A stretch of 64,000 nt of DNA from Actinoplanes teichomyceticus ATCC 31121 (GTDB taxonomy: Bacteria; Actinomycetota; Actinomycetes; Mycobacteriales; Micromonosporaceae). Positions within the stretch are counted from its first letter, which is position 1. Every line of letters begins with the position of its first letter. The stretch spans positions 3,249,001 to 3,313,000 of the forward strand of contig NZ_CP023865.1 in the NCBI RefSeq assembly GCF_003711105.1, given 5' to 3'. Under the pieces are notes generated by a model that saw nothing but the letters and a program-made list of their open reading frames with translations, did no database searches and had not been told where the DNA came from. Made by a program: the position numbers and the translations under genes. Below are positions 51,182 through 60,872 of this stretch, in pieces.

Positions 51182-51442
51182 CGCACACCTCGATGGTCGG
51201 GGGGAGGGGAGTCGGGCGCGACCGGGCCGGCTTCCGGTGTGTTAACGCCGCGTGTGCTGAAGGTATCGACTCGATGTGCGCTGAACCAGGGGCGTCAGCG
51301 CTGCTCATGGTCAGGATTCGTCTGGGCCTCCGCTTTCTCGCCCGGCGTTGTGCCGGTTTTGTTGCCGACTGGGCGTGACCCCGGTCGCCGTCGGGGGCGG
51401 ATTATGTCCAGCTTCGGCAAAACCGCAGGTTAGGCTCGCCGT

Positions 51443-53923
51443 ATGTCTCCGCCCGCCGGTGGCCGCCGCGTTCACCAAGTCCGCCGCGATCTGCTCTTCG
51501 CCGCCGTCCGTGACGCCGGCCGGATCAGCCGCGCGGACCTGGTGCGCCGCACCGGCATGGCCAGGATGACGGTCAACGGCTTGGTCGCGGAGCTGGTCGC
51601 GGCCGGGCTGCTGGCCGAGGAGGAGGCGGTGCCGGACGGCACCCGCGCGGGCCGGCCCGCGCGTTCGGTCACCGTGGCCGCCGCCGCCGGCGGTGTGGTG
51701 GGCGCGGTCGTCGAGGCCGACGGCGTACACGTGGTCACGGTCGATCTGGCCGGTCGTCCCCGCGCCGAGCGCCACCTGCGGGTGGACACCGCCGACCCGC
51801 AGGTCGTGCTCGACGCGATCGCCGAGTTCGTCTCCTCCGCCGGCCGGGTCTGGTCGACCGTGGTGGGCCTGTCCGCCCCGATCAGCGGCGGCGTGGTCCA
51901 GTCCAGCAGCGTGCTGCCCGCCTGGTCCGGCATCGCCGCGGCCGGTGAGTTGCGGCGCCGACTCGCCCACCGGGTGACCGTGCGCAACGACGCCGACCTG
52001 TGCGTGCTCGGCGAGGTGCGGTACGGCGTCGCCGCCGGGCATCAGCACGTCTGCCACCTGCGGGTGGCCTCCGGGATCGGCTGCGGTCTGCTGCTCGGCG
52101 GTGTGCCGCACACCGGCGCGACCGGGGTGGCCGGCGAGATCGGCCACGTGCAGGTGGACGAGACCGGCGCCCTCTGCCGGTGCGGCAACCGTGGCTGCCT
52201 GGAGACGATCGCGTCACCACGGGAGATCCTGGCCGCGCTCTCCGCGACGTACGGCGAGCCGCTCACCGCCGCGCGGGCCGTGGAACTGGCCCGGCACGAC
52301 GCGACGGCCGAACGGGTCCTGGCCGACGCCGGGCGCATGATCGGCCGGGTGGTGGCGGATCTGGCCAACACCGTGAACCCGTCGCTGGTGGTGCTGGACG
52401 GACCGCTGATCGAACCGGACGGGCCGTTGGTGCACGGGGTCCGGGACTCGCTGCGACGGTATGCGCAGCCCGAGGTGGCGCAGAGCACGCAGGTGCGGGT
52501 CAGCGCGCTCGGTGGCCGGGCGGCGCTGCTGGGGGCGGTGGCGGCCGCGCTGCGGGCCACACCGTCGGCCCGGGGGGACAGGGCTTTCACCCGAGCGGGT
52601 GCCGGGCCCGTCGCGCCGTTCGCCCTCGCACCGGCGGCGGTCGTCCCCGCGGCCGACGCCCCGGCTAGCCGGGATGGCGCGGCCCCGGCGGCGGGTGAGG
52701 GTCTGACCAGCCGGGATGGCGCGGCCCCGGCGGCGGGCGATCCCCCGCCGGCCGGGTCGTCCGCGGCGGTCGCGCCGGCCGCTGCCGCGCGGCGGCGGGA
52801 ACTGTCGCCGGCGCGGCGGGAACGTCTCGTGCGCCGCGACATGATCACCGATGTGCTGCGGGGGCGGGGGCCGACCGCGCGCAGCGACATCGTACGGCTC
52901 ACCCGGCTGCCCCGGGCCGCGGTCGTCGACCTGCTCGCCGAGCTCTGCCACGACGGCGTCGTCGAGCCGTGCCCCCCGGGCGCGAGCCGCTCCGGCCGGC
53001 CTTCGCCGCACTTCCGGCTGGCCGCCGCGGCCGGGGTGCTGCTCGGGCTGGCGCTGGGACCCGAAGGCGTCCGCGCGGTGGTCGCCGACGGCGCGGGCCG
53101 CGTGATCGACGACGGCTTCCGGCCCCTGCCGGCCGGTCACGAAACGCTGCAGCTGATGCGCACGGCCGCCGAGTTCGCCCGCGAGCTGATGGACCGGCAC
53201 GGCGCGCACGCCACGGTGGCCGTCAGCGTGCCGTCGCCGGTACACCCGCTCACCGGCCGCTTCGGCGCCCGCAGCGTGTTGCCGATGTTCTCCGGCTTCT
53301 CCCCGGCCGAAGAGATCGCCGCGGTGCTCGGGCGTCCCGTCCAGGTCCACAACAACGCCCAGTTGTGCGCCCTCGCCGAGGCCCGGCGCGGCGCCGCCCG
53401 TGGCGCCCGCGACGTGCTCTACCTGCGCGCCGACCAGTTCACCGGCGCCGGCATCGTGGCCGGCGGGCGGATGCACCAGGGCGCCATCGGCTATGCCGGC
53501 GAGGTCGGTCACCTCAACGTCCGGGAGATCGGGCCGCTCTGCATCTGCGGCAGCCGCGGATGTCTGAGCGCCTTCCTCGCTCCGGCTTATTTCGGCGCGC
53601 TGCTGGAGCGGCCCCGTCTCGGCTCGCTCAGCGAGGACCGGCTGGTGGCCCTCGCTGTCGCCGGCGACCGCCCGGCCCGGCGCGCCCTGGTCGACGCGGG
53701 CCGTCTGATCGGGCGGACCGTCACGCCTCTGTGCGACGTGCTCAACCCGGCCGTCGTCGTGGTCGGCGGCCGCTACACCGAACCGGGCGCGTTCGTGGTC
53801 GACGGCGTGCGGGAAGCCCTGCACCGCCACTGCGCCCCCAGCGCCGCCGCCGGGCTGACGGTGGTCCCCGCCGCGCTGGGCCGCGACGCCGAACCGCTCG
53901 GCGCCATCGAGTCTCTTCTCTGA
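51443..53923 (+). CDS. Tandem fusion of two complete ROK-family regulators
   Basis: The product is 826 residues, about twice a normal ROK regulator. Unit 1 (1-375): winged helix (LLFAAVRDAGRISRADLVRRTGMARMTVNGLV), ROK fold, and zinc motif GEIGHVQVDETGALCRCGNRGCLE. A Pro/Ala linker with a repeat (about 380-450) follows. Unit 2 (about 455-826): another winged helix (MITDVLRGRGPTARSDIVRLTRLPRAAVVDLLAEL), ROK fold and GEVGHLNVREIGPLCICGSRGCLS. The DNA-binding and sugar-binding modules are both duplicated and diverged, in one clean frame. ROK repressors sense sugars. It is divergent from the MFS/GH3 operon and is its obvious regulator candidate. It is probably autoregulated. Confidence 0.9.
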   Translation: MSPPAGGRRVHQVRRDLLFAAVRDAGRISRADLVRRTGMARMTVNGLVAELVAAGLLAEEEAVPDGTRAGRPARSVTVAAAAGGVVGAVVEADGVHVVTVDLAGRPRAERHLRVDTADPQVVLDAIAEFVSSAGRVWSTVVGLSAPISGGVVQSSSVLPAWSGIAAAGELRRRLAHRVTVRNDADLCVLGEVRYGVAAGHQHVCHLRVASGIGCGLLLGGVPHTGATGVAGEIGHVQVDETGALCRCGNRGCLETIASPREILAALSATYGEPLTAARAVELARHDATAERVLADAGRMIGRVVADLANTVNPSLVVLDGPLIEPDGPLVHGVRDSLRRYAQPEVAQSTQVRVSALGGRAALLGAVAAALRATPSARGDRAFTRAGAGPVAPFALAPAAVVPAADAPASRDGAAPAAGEGLTSRDGAAPAAGDPPPAGSSAAVAPAAAARRRELSPARRERLVRRDMITDVLRGRGPTARSDIVRLTRLPRAAVVDLLAELCHDGVVEPCPPGASRSGRPSPHFRLAAAAGVLLGLALGPEGVRAVVADGAGRVIDDGFRPLPAGHETLQLMRTAAEFARELMDRHGAHATVAVSVPSPVHPLTGRFGARSVLPMFSGFSPAEEIAAVLGRPVQVHNNAQLCALAEARRGAARGARDVLYLRADQFTGAGIVAGGRMHQGAIGYAGEVGHLNVREIGPLCICGSRGCLSAFLAPAYFGALLERPRLGSLSEDRLVALAVAGDRPARRALVDAGRLIGRTVTPLCDVLNPAVVVVGGRYTEPGAFVVDGVREALHRHCAPSAAAGLTVVPAALGRDAEPLGAIESLL
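52667..52737 (+). repeat. 29-base direct repeat in the ROK-ROK linker
   Basis: Two exact 29-base copies (52667-52695 and 52709-52737), period 42 bases, encode SRDGAAPAAG twice in the linker between the two regulator units. Confidence 0.9.
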
Positions 53924-53980
53924 CCCGGTCCGCGTCCCCGCGCCGGAAGCGGCCGCCGGTGATCGCGTGGTGGCGCGCGG

Positions 53981-54009
53981 ACGGGGAGCCGGGACGGCCG
54001 GCTCCCCGT
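53981..54009. terminator. Bidirectional terminator between ROK fusion and chitinase
   Basis: A perfect 11-base stem (ACGGGGAGCCG at 53981-53991 with 53999-54009) with a 7-base loop lies between the two convergent stop codons, followed by TTT on the plus strand. Confidence 0.85.
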
Positions 54010-54020
54010 TTCCCGCGGTG

Positions 54021-55469
<1,449 letters not shown>

Positions 55470-55546
55470 GATGACACTCCGTCCTAACATCGATAAGCAT
55501 CGATTGATTTGAGCGCGGGACGCCCTTGTCGCGCGCTGCGGTGCGG

Positions 55547-56353
55547 TCAGGCTGCGGTGAACCCGGCGTCGGAGAAGACCCGGGTGGCCAGCGCCGAGGT
55601 CATCAGCGCCCGGAAGGCGTCCGCGGTGACCGGGTTCCGGCTGTGCGCGGCGACCGTGAGGACGTACCGGTCGGCGTGCTCCAGGCCCTCGCGGAAGTCG
55701 ACGACGCGCAGATCGGCGCCGGCCGCGACGACGTCGGTGCGGTGCACCAGGGCCACGTCCGCGGCTCCGGTGACCACGGCGGCCACCGCGCCACGCCCGT
55801 CCGCCCGCACCGTCACGCGATGCCGTCCGGTGCCGAGGCGAGCGGCGTCGCCGCAGCTCGTGCCGGTGGCGCACAGGGCCACCCGGACGCCGGGCCGCAG
55901 CAGGTCCGCGGCCGTGGTCCCGGTCGTCGTGCGGGCCGTGGCCAGCACCAGCGGGTCGCGGGCGACGGTCACGGAAGCGCCGTGGGCCGCGGCGCCCGCG
56001 GTGGCGGCCGGGTCGCCGGTGACCAGGACGTCCACCGCGGCGCCGCCGGCGAGGTGCCGGGCATGGCCGGCGCCGTACTCGACGAGCACGTCGGTGTGCG
56101 GGAATGCCTCCTCGAAGCTGGCGGCGAGCCGGTCGAGCACCGGGCGGAGCTGGTGGTCGGCGTGTACGACCAGGCGTCCGCGTGGTTGCCCGTGCGCCGT
56201 CGCGGTGCCCGGGGCCGCGGCGGCATGGTGGTGCTCCCCGGATGCGGCGCCCGGCGCCGGCGCCTGCTGCGGCGGCGCCGGAGCGGAGCAGGCCGCCGCG
56301 CCCAGCGACGCGGCCACGGCGATCGCGGCGGCGACCCGTCGAGCGACGATCAT
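55547..56353 (-). CDS. ModA-like substrate-binding protein with His-rich N-terminus
   Basis: The product is 268 residues. It has a signal with a lipoprotein-like Cys22 (LGAAAC), then a His-rich stretch (HHH at 41-43, plus later His), then a type II periplasmic-binding domain: RLVVHADHQLRPVLDRLAASFEEAFPHTDVLVEYG, AVDVLVTGDPAA and VHRTDVVAAGADLRVVDF. This is the ModA (molybdate) family pattern. There is no ModB/ModC permease nearby. It sits 74 bases after an AA10 LPMO gene (a copper enzyme) and 77 bases before a chitinase. I infer a role in metal (perhaps copper) supply to the LPMO rather than molybdate uptake. This is not shown. Confidence 0.75.
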   Translation of the reverse strand: MIVARRVAAAIAVAASLGAAACSAPAPPQQAPAPGAASGEHHHAAAAPGTATAHGQPRGRLVVHADHQLRPVLDRLAASFEEAFPHTDVLVEYGAGHARHLAGGAAVDVLVTGDPAATAGAAAHGASVTVARDPLVLATARTTTGTTAADLLRPGVRVALCATGTSCGDAARLGTGRHRVTVRADGRGAVAAVVTGAADVALVHRTDVVAAGADLRVVDFREGLEHADRYVLTVAAHSRNPVTADAFRALMTSALATRVFSDAGFTAA

Positions 56354-56427
56354 CGTTCTGGCCTTCCATGGTCGGGCGGTTCCGGCGGTTCCGGCCGGGC
56401 CGCGCGGCCCGGCCGGGTGGTCACCGG

Positions 56428-57153
56428 TCAGCAGGCGCCCTTGTCCTGCCAGACGCCCCACTGGCCGCCGCTGCCCGGTTCCTCGCCCTGGGTCCACCAG
56501 CGGGCGCTCCAGAGGTGCCCGGCGTGCGACACGGTGGCGCCGCCGGTGTAGACGGCGGAGGCGGACCACGCGGGCGCGCAGTCGCCGCCGGGCGGCGTCG
56601 TGGGCCCGGTCGGCGGCGTGCCGGGCTGGCCGCCGGTGCCGCCGACGTTGACGTCGGCGCAGGCGTAGAAGGCGTTCGCGGTGTCGTAGATGTTCCAGAC
56701 GCTGAGGATCTTGTGGCGGCCCGCCGGCAGGTTCGTCAGGGTGTGCGACACGGTGGACGGTGGCTGCGAGGCGTTGCCGCTGATCGTCTGGTGCAGCTGG
56801 CCGTCGACGTAGTACTGCCAGTTGAGGGTGCGGTGCGCCGCGGTGTTGCGCCAGGTGAACGACGCCGTGCTGCCGATGTTGCTCACCCGCCAGCCCGCGG
56901 CGTCGTTGTCCAGGACGGTGAAGCTGCTGCCGCCGCTGCAGGTCCGCGCGCCCTTGGGCGCCTCGACGCTCTGCGGCTCGTAGGCCACCTGGCCGCAGTT
57001 GGCCACGACGCCCGTGGCGCACTGGTCCTGGCGGCTCGGCGGGCTGGTCATCCAGCCGTGTGCGGCGGCCGGGGCGGCCGGCAGGACGATCGCGGCGAGC
57101 GGCGCCAGCATCACCGTCGCGGCCGCCACGGCGGATCTCTTATTGATCTTCAT
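56428..57153 (-). CDS. AA10 lytic polysaccharide monooxygenase with CBM5/12
   Basis: The product is 241 residues. The signal peptide ends in PAAPAAA and the mature protein starts with His32 (HGWMTSPPSRQ), the N-terminal histidine brace ligand; the second ligand is His107 (NTAAHRTLNW). A Pro/Gly linker is followed by a CBM5/12 (APAWSASAVYTGGATVSHAGHLWSARWWTQGEEP). It oxidatively cleaves crystalline chitin (or cellulose) with copper and a peroxide co-substrate, making ends for the chitinase two genes downstream. ATG 57153 has CAGGAG upstream. Confidence 0.95.
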   Translation of the reverse strand: MKINKRSAVAAATVMLAPLAAIVLPAAPAAAHGWMTSPPSRQDQCATGVVANCGQVAYEPQSVEAPKGARTCSGGSSFTVLDNDAAGWRVSNIGSTASFTWRNTAAHRTLNWQYYVDGQLHQTISGNASQPPSTVSHTLTNLPAGRHKILSVWNIYDTANAFYACADVNVGGTGGQPGTPPTGPTTPPGGDCAPAWSASAVYTGGATVSHAGHLWSARWWTQGEEPGSGGQWGVWQDKGAC

Positions 57154-57315
57154 GTCACTCCTGAACGCAGGGGGATGAGCGGGGAAGTGCGGCGAGACTT
57201 CGACGCCCGCCGATAATCATCAGAACGATTAACAGTTAACTTTGTCAACAGTACGAAGGAGAAAGTGCCGCCGGAGAACGCTCTCTTCGCAATCGGCCGC
57301 AAAAGAGCGCTCTCT
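57154..57315. promoter_or_regulatory. Divergent promoter region with two operator-like palindromes
   Basis: On the minus strand TTGACA at 57248-57243 is a clear -35 box for the LPMO operon in an unusually AT-rich stretch (57215-57250). Two similar 12-base palindromes, GAGAACGCTCTC (57274-57285) and AGAGCGCTCTCT (57304-57315), resemble the GAGCGCTC core bound by LacI-family cellobiose regulators (CebR). They lie between the LPMO operon and the secreted protein gene at 57511. The remaining bases up to 57510 contain no gene. Confidence 0.5.
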
Positions 57316-57510
57316 ATTGGCCATCACGTCGGCGAATGCATCGACCACCGTGCCCGACGTGACCGCCGCCGCGGTCGGCCCGAGGCCGGCACGGGCCCAC
57401 CGGCATCCACCGGGGCCGCTCAAGGTTTTCTCACCCCGTTCTCCAGCGCCTCTCCAGCGCCGTCGCCACGGTGGAGAAAACCCTTCGCTCCCTACGGCAT
57501 GGAGGTTCCA

Positions 57511-59172
57511 ATGGCATCGCCGCCCCGCCCCGTCGTCCTGGCCGCGGCTCTGCTGCTCGCATCGACCGCTCCGGGCGGACCCGCCGTGGCAGCATCACCG
57601 GATACGGCGGCCACGACCGTGGACACCAGCGTGGTACTGCGTCCCGACGGGGACGTCGTGCGGGAGTGGTCCAGCGGCACGCCGGGCCCGGCGTGGGCCG
57701 CGCTCGACGACGCCGTCGTGCAGCCCGCGTCGGTGTCCGCCGCCGACTACATCTACGCGAGCGGCGCCGGCCGGCGTACCGAGGTCACGCTCGGCAGCAC
57801 GCCGCTCTCCGCCGGCACGGCCGCCGTGACCGGCTGGTTCTACGCCAACACCGGTGGCGCCACCCAGCTGTCGGCCGAACTCGTGACGTCCGGCCGGGCG
57901 GTGGCGGCCACCACGGTGGCGGCCGGCGCGGGGTTCGCCTGGCGTTCGGTGAGCGCGACCGGAATCGGTCAGGCTGATCTGGACGATCTGCGACTGCGGT
58001 TCACCACGGCCGGGGGCGGCGACAGCAACGTGCGGGCCGCGTACGCATCCGCGGCGGTGAGCCCGGGCCCGGCGTGCACACCGGGCTGGGGCTCCTTCGG
58101 CCCCGGGGCGTGGCCGCCGGCCTGCTGGCGGCCGTTCGAGGCGAGCAGCCCGTTCAACACGCCGCTTCCGGCGAGTCCGCGGCTCATCGGCGGCAGCCAG
58201 CAGCGCTCCGACGCGATCAGGGCGCGGATCCTGGGCGACATCTCCGCCCGGGACTACCCGGGCCACATCAGCGCGGATCCGAGCGGTCTCGGCGGCGAGC
58301 CCACCTACTACGCGCAGCCGGGTGATCCGTCGTACGTGATCGACTGCCTGTCGTACGGCGGCGCCTGCACCATCGACGGCATGAGCGTGCGCATCCCGGC
58401 GCAGGCCGCGCCGGAGGGCGGCTGGTCGGCGCCGGCCGGCGCGGACCGGCATCTGACCGTGGTGGATCAGAGCACCGGATGGTCGTACGACATGTGGCAG
58501 GTACGCGGCAGCGGCCTGCCCGCGCCCGGCGGCACCCTGCAGATCTCCTTCGGCGGCCGGTCACGCGTGGTCGGCGAATGCCCTCCCGGCGTGCCGGCGG
58601 ACGGCACCAACTGCGAGCCCACCGGCGTCGGGCACGGTACGGCCGCGCACTTCGCGGGGCTGGCCGGCCGGGTACGCGCCGAAGAGCTCCAGGCCGGCCG
58701 GATCGACCACGCGTTGAACATCGTGATCGACTGTGACAACGGCAGTTTCGTGTACCCGGCCCGCGGCAAGGGCAGGACCTGCGCGAACACCGTGGACGCA
58801 CCGCCCATGGGCGCTCTGCTGCACCTGGCGATGACGCCGCAGCAGATCGACGCGCTGCCGGTGCAGCCCTGGAAGAAGGTCTTCCTGCGAGCCATGGCCG
58901 AGTACGGCATGTACTTCGGCGACACCGGCTCGCAGAACCTGTTCTCCATCGAGACCGAGTCGGGCAACCAGTACACCGCGTTCGGCCGGCCCGACCCCTG
59001 GCTCGCCTACGGGCGGGCGAACTGGGAGCCGTACACCGCCGACGGGGTGACCTCGTACGTGGCGAAGCTCTACAACCGTCCCGGCGACCCCGATCCCACC
59101 CTGGACTGGACCTCGGCGGTGTGGAGTCACCTGCGGGTGCTCGACCCGTGCGTGGCCCAGCGGAGCTGCTGA
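57511..59172 (+). CDS. Large secreted protein of unknown function
   Basis: The product is 553 residues. A signal peptide (VVLAAALLLASTAPGGPAVA) is followed by a beta-rich N-terminal domain (about 35-180, TTVDTSVVLRPDGDVVREWSS, possibly a carbohydrate-binding jelly roll) and a C-terminal domain (about 190-550) with FNTPLPASPRLIGGS, HLTVVDQSTGWSYDMWQV, RIDHALNIVIDCDNGSFV and FLRAMAEYGMYFGDTG. I know this last pattern from secreted actinobacterial proteins without assigned function. Start ATG 57511 has GGAGG five bases upstream. Context (chitin operon, CebR-like boxes) suggests a polysaccharide-related role. It is closed by a strong terminator. Confidence 0.75.
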   Translation: MASPPRPVVLAAALLLASTAPGGPAVAASPDTAATTVDTSVVLRPDGDVVREWSSGTPGPAWAALDDAVVQPASVSAADYIYASGAGRRTEVTLGSTPLSAGTAAVTGWFYANTGGATQLSAELVTSGRAVAATTVAAGAGFAWRSVSATGIGQADLDDLRLRFTTAGGGDSNVRAAYASAAVSPGPACTPGWGSFGPGAWPPACWRPFEASSPFNTPLPASPRLIGGSQQRSDAIRARILGDISARDYPGHISADPSGLGGEPTYYAQPGDPSYVIDCLSYGGACTIDGMSVRIPAQAAPEGGWSAPAGADRHLTVVDQSTGWSYDMWQVRGSGLPAPGGTLQISFGGRSRVVGECPPGVPADGTNCEPTGVGHGTAAHFAGLAGRVRAEELQAGRIDHALNIVIDCDNGSFVYPARGKGRTCANTVDAPPMGALLHLAMTPQQIDALPVQPWKKVFLRAMAEYGMYFGDTGSQNLFSIETESGNQYTAFGRPDPWLAYGRANWEPYTADGVTSYVAKLYNRPGDPDPTLDWTSAVWSHLRVLDPCVAQRSC

Positions 59173-59177
59173 TCGCG

Positions 59178-59219
59178 TGAGCGTTCCCGCCGGCGACCGT
59201 GCGCCGGCGGGAACGCTCA
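59178..59219. terminator. Strong bidirectional terminator
   Basis: A perfect 18-base stem (59178-59195 with 59202-59219) with a 6-base loop ACCGTG lies between the convergent secreted-protein and SARP-like genes and includes the stop codon of the latter. Confidence 0.9.
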
Positions 59220-60581
59220 GTCGTTCAGGACGGTGACGTGCAGCGGCAGGACCGACTGCCGGCGTTCGGGCATCCGGATCACGGTGAGCAGCGCCCACCG
59301 GCCGGCATGCGTGCGCAGGCACATCTCGGCGCCGGGGGCCAGCCCGGCCAGCCGGACGTTGCCACCGCCCTTGCGGGACAGGCCGCGGCAGACCTGCGGC
59401 GGGTCGCCGGGATTGACCGCGTGAACGGCGTTGAAGGCGTTGGTCTCGGTCAGGTCGACCCCGGAGATCTGGTCGTGCGGCGCGTCCGGGCTGGTGCGGT
59501 ACAGGTCGAGATGGTGGTAGTCGGGCGAGCGCGGGTCGTTGGTGGCATGCCAGTCGCTGGGCTGCCCGGCGGGGATGTCGAGGTCGTAGCCGATGCCGGG
59601 CCGGACGGCCACGTCGAACTCCGCGAAGATCCCATCCGCGGGCGGCGCGTGCGGCGTCCCGCGGTCACGCGCGCCCAGCCCGGCGACAACCATGACCGCC
59701 AGGACGGCCACCGCGGCGATCCGTCCCCGTCCGGGCCGGCGCGCCGCTCGGGAGGGCGCCGTGGGCCGTGCCCGGGACCGGGCCACCGGTGGCGGCGGCA
59801 ACGCGCGCCGGGCGTCGTCGATCCCGAGATCCGGGTCCTGCCGCAGGATCCGCTGCTCCAGCCGGTGGAGTTTGGGGCCGGGCTCGACGCCCAGTTCCGC
59901 GACCAGGCGGGCCCGGGCGGCGCGGTAGACGCCGAGCGCGTCGGCCTGCCGGCCGGACCGGTAGAGGGCCAGCATGAGCTGCGCCACCGGCTCCTCCCGC
60001 CACGGGTTCGTCAGCACCAGGCCCTCCAGCTCGCCCACCACCTCGGCATGCCGGCCCAGCGCCAGATCGGCGTCGATCCGCAGCTCGGTGGCCACCAGCC
60101 GGCACTGCTCCAGCCGGGCCGCCTCCCGCCGTGCGCTGTCACCGGGCGCATTGCCGTACGCGGCCCCGCGCCACCAGCCGAGGGCGGCGTGCAGCAGATC
60201 CGCGGCCTTGTCGTACTCCGCCGCCTCCAGGGCCGCCCGGCCCCGGCGCACCGCCTCCTCGAACCGGCGGCTGTCCAGCTGGTCCGGCGGCAGATCCAGC
60301 ACGTAGCCGCCGGGGACCGAGCGCAGCACGCGCGGTTTGTCGCCGGGGCCGCGCTCCGGTTCGAGCAGGCGGCGCAGCTGGGACACGTACGTCTGCAGGG
60401 TGTTCGTGGCGCTCACCGGCGGACCGTCGGGCCAGACCTCCGCGCCGAGGGCATCGAAGGAAACCAGCTGTCCGCAATGCACCACCAGGTACGCCAGCAC
60501 GGCGCGCGCCTTGGCGGCGCGGACGACGACGTCCCGCCCGCCGTGCCGCACGGTCAGCGGACCCAGTACCAGGATCTCCAC
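59217..60581 (-). CDS. Membrane-anchored SARP/BTAD transcriptional regulator
   Basis: The product is 454 residues. N-terminal OmpR-type winged helix (ILVLGPLTVRHGGRDVVVRAAKARAVLAYLVV through LRSVPGGYVLDL, residues 1-95) and the bacterial transcriptional activation domain (about 100-245, DSRRFEEAVRRGRAAL through LGVEPGPKLHRLEQRIL) make it SARP-like. Unlike AfsR it has no NB-ARC ATPase; instead, after a basic linker, one membrane segment (IAAVAVLAVMVVAGLGA) leads to a ~150-residue exported C-terminal domain of unknown fold. This layout resembles CadC/ToxR-type one-component membrane regulators. I prefer GTG 60581 (GGGTGGGGG upstream) to GTG 60590. Targets are unknown. Confidence 0.8.
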   Translation of the reverse strand: MEILVLGPLTVRHGGRDVVVRAAKARAVLAYLVVHCGQLVSFDALGAEVWPDGPPVSATNTLQTYVSQLRRLLEPERGPGDKPRVLRSVPGGYVLDLPPDQLDSRRFEEAVRRGRAALEAAEYDKAADLLHAALGWWRGAAYGNAPGDSARREAARLEQCRLVATELRIDADLALGRHAEVVGELEGLVLTNPWREEPVAQLMLALYRSGRQADALGVYRAARARLVAELGVEPGPKLHRLEQRILRQDPDLGIDDARRALPPPPVARSRARPTAPSRAARRPGRGRIAAVAVLAVMVVAGLGARDRGTPHAPPADGIFAEFDVAVRPGIGYDLDIPAGQPSDWHATNDPRSPDYHHLDLYRTSPDAPHDQISGVDLTETNAFNAVHAVNPGDPPQVCRGLSRKGGGNVRLAGLAPGAEMCLRTHAGRWALLTVIRMPERRQSVLPLHVTVLND

Positions 60582-60859
60582 GGCCCCCACCCTGTCACCG
60601 ATAGCCCGGTGTCAATGCACAGCGTTGCGTATCGGACAGTTCGAGCTCCTGTTCCGACGCCTCGTCGCCGGACGCCGGCCGTGCCAGCAGCGGTTCGGGT
60701 GCGTTCCGCGATCCGCACGCCGGGGACGTGGCCGCCGCCGGCGCCGGCGTGCTGACGCGGCCCCACGACGGCCGGCGCGAACCAGCGCCGGACGCTGCCG
60801 GCAGCGCCCGCGGCCGTCGCGCCGGCCGGCGGGCGGGACGGCCGCCGTCGCCCGTCGGC

Positions 60860-60865
60860 TAGAGT
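60860..60865 (+). promoter_or_regulatory. -10 box for a leaderless epimerase message
   Basis: TAGAGT ends 7 bases before GTG 60873, the spacing expected if transcription begins on the start codon. No ribosome site is visible. Confidence 0.45.
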
Positions 60866-60872
60866 GCCGCTG

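Noticed and set aside
51443..53923. Two separate ROK genes joined by a sequencing error
   Set aside because: The frame is continuous with in-frame linker repeats and no stop or ribosome site near 52800; still worth confirming.
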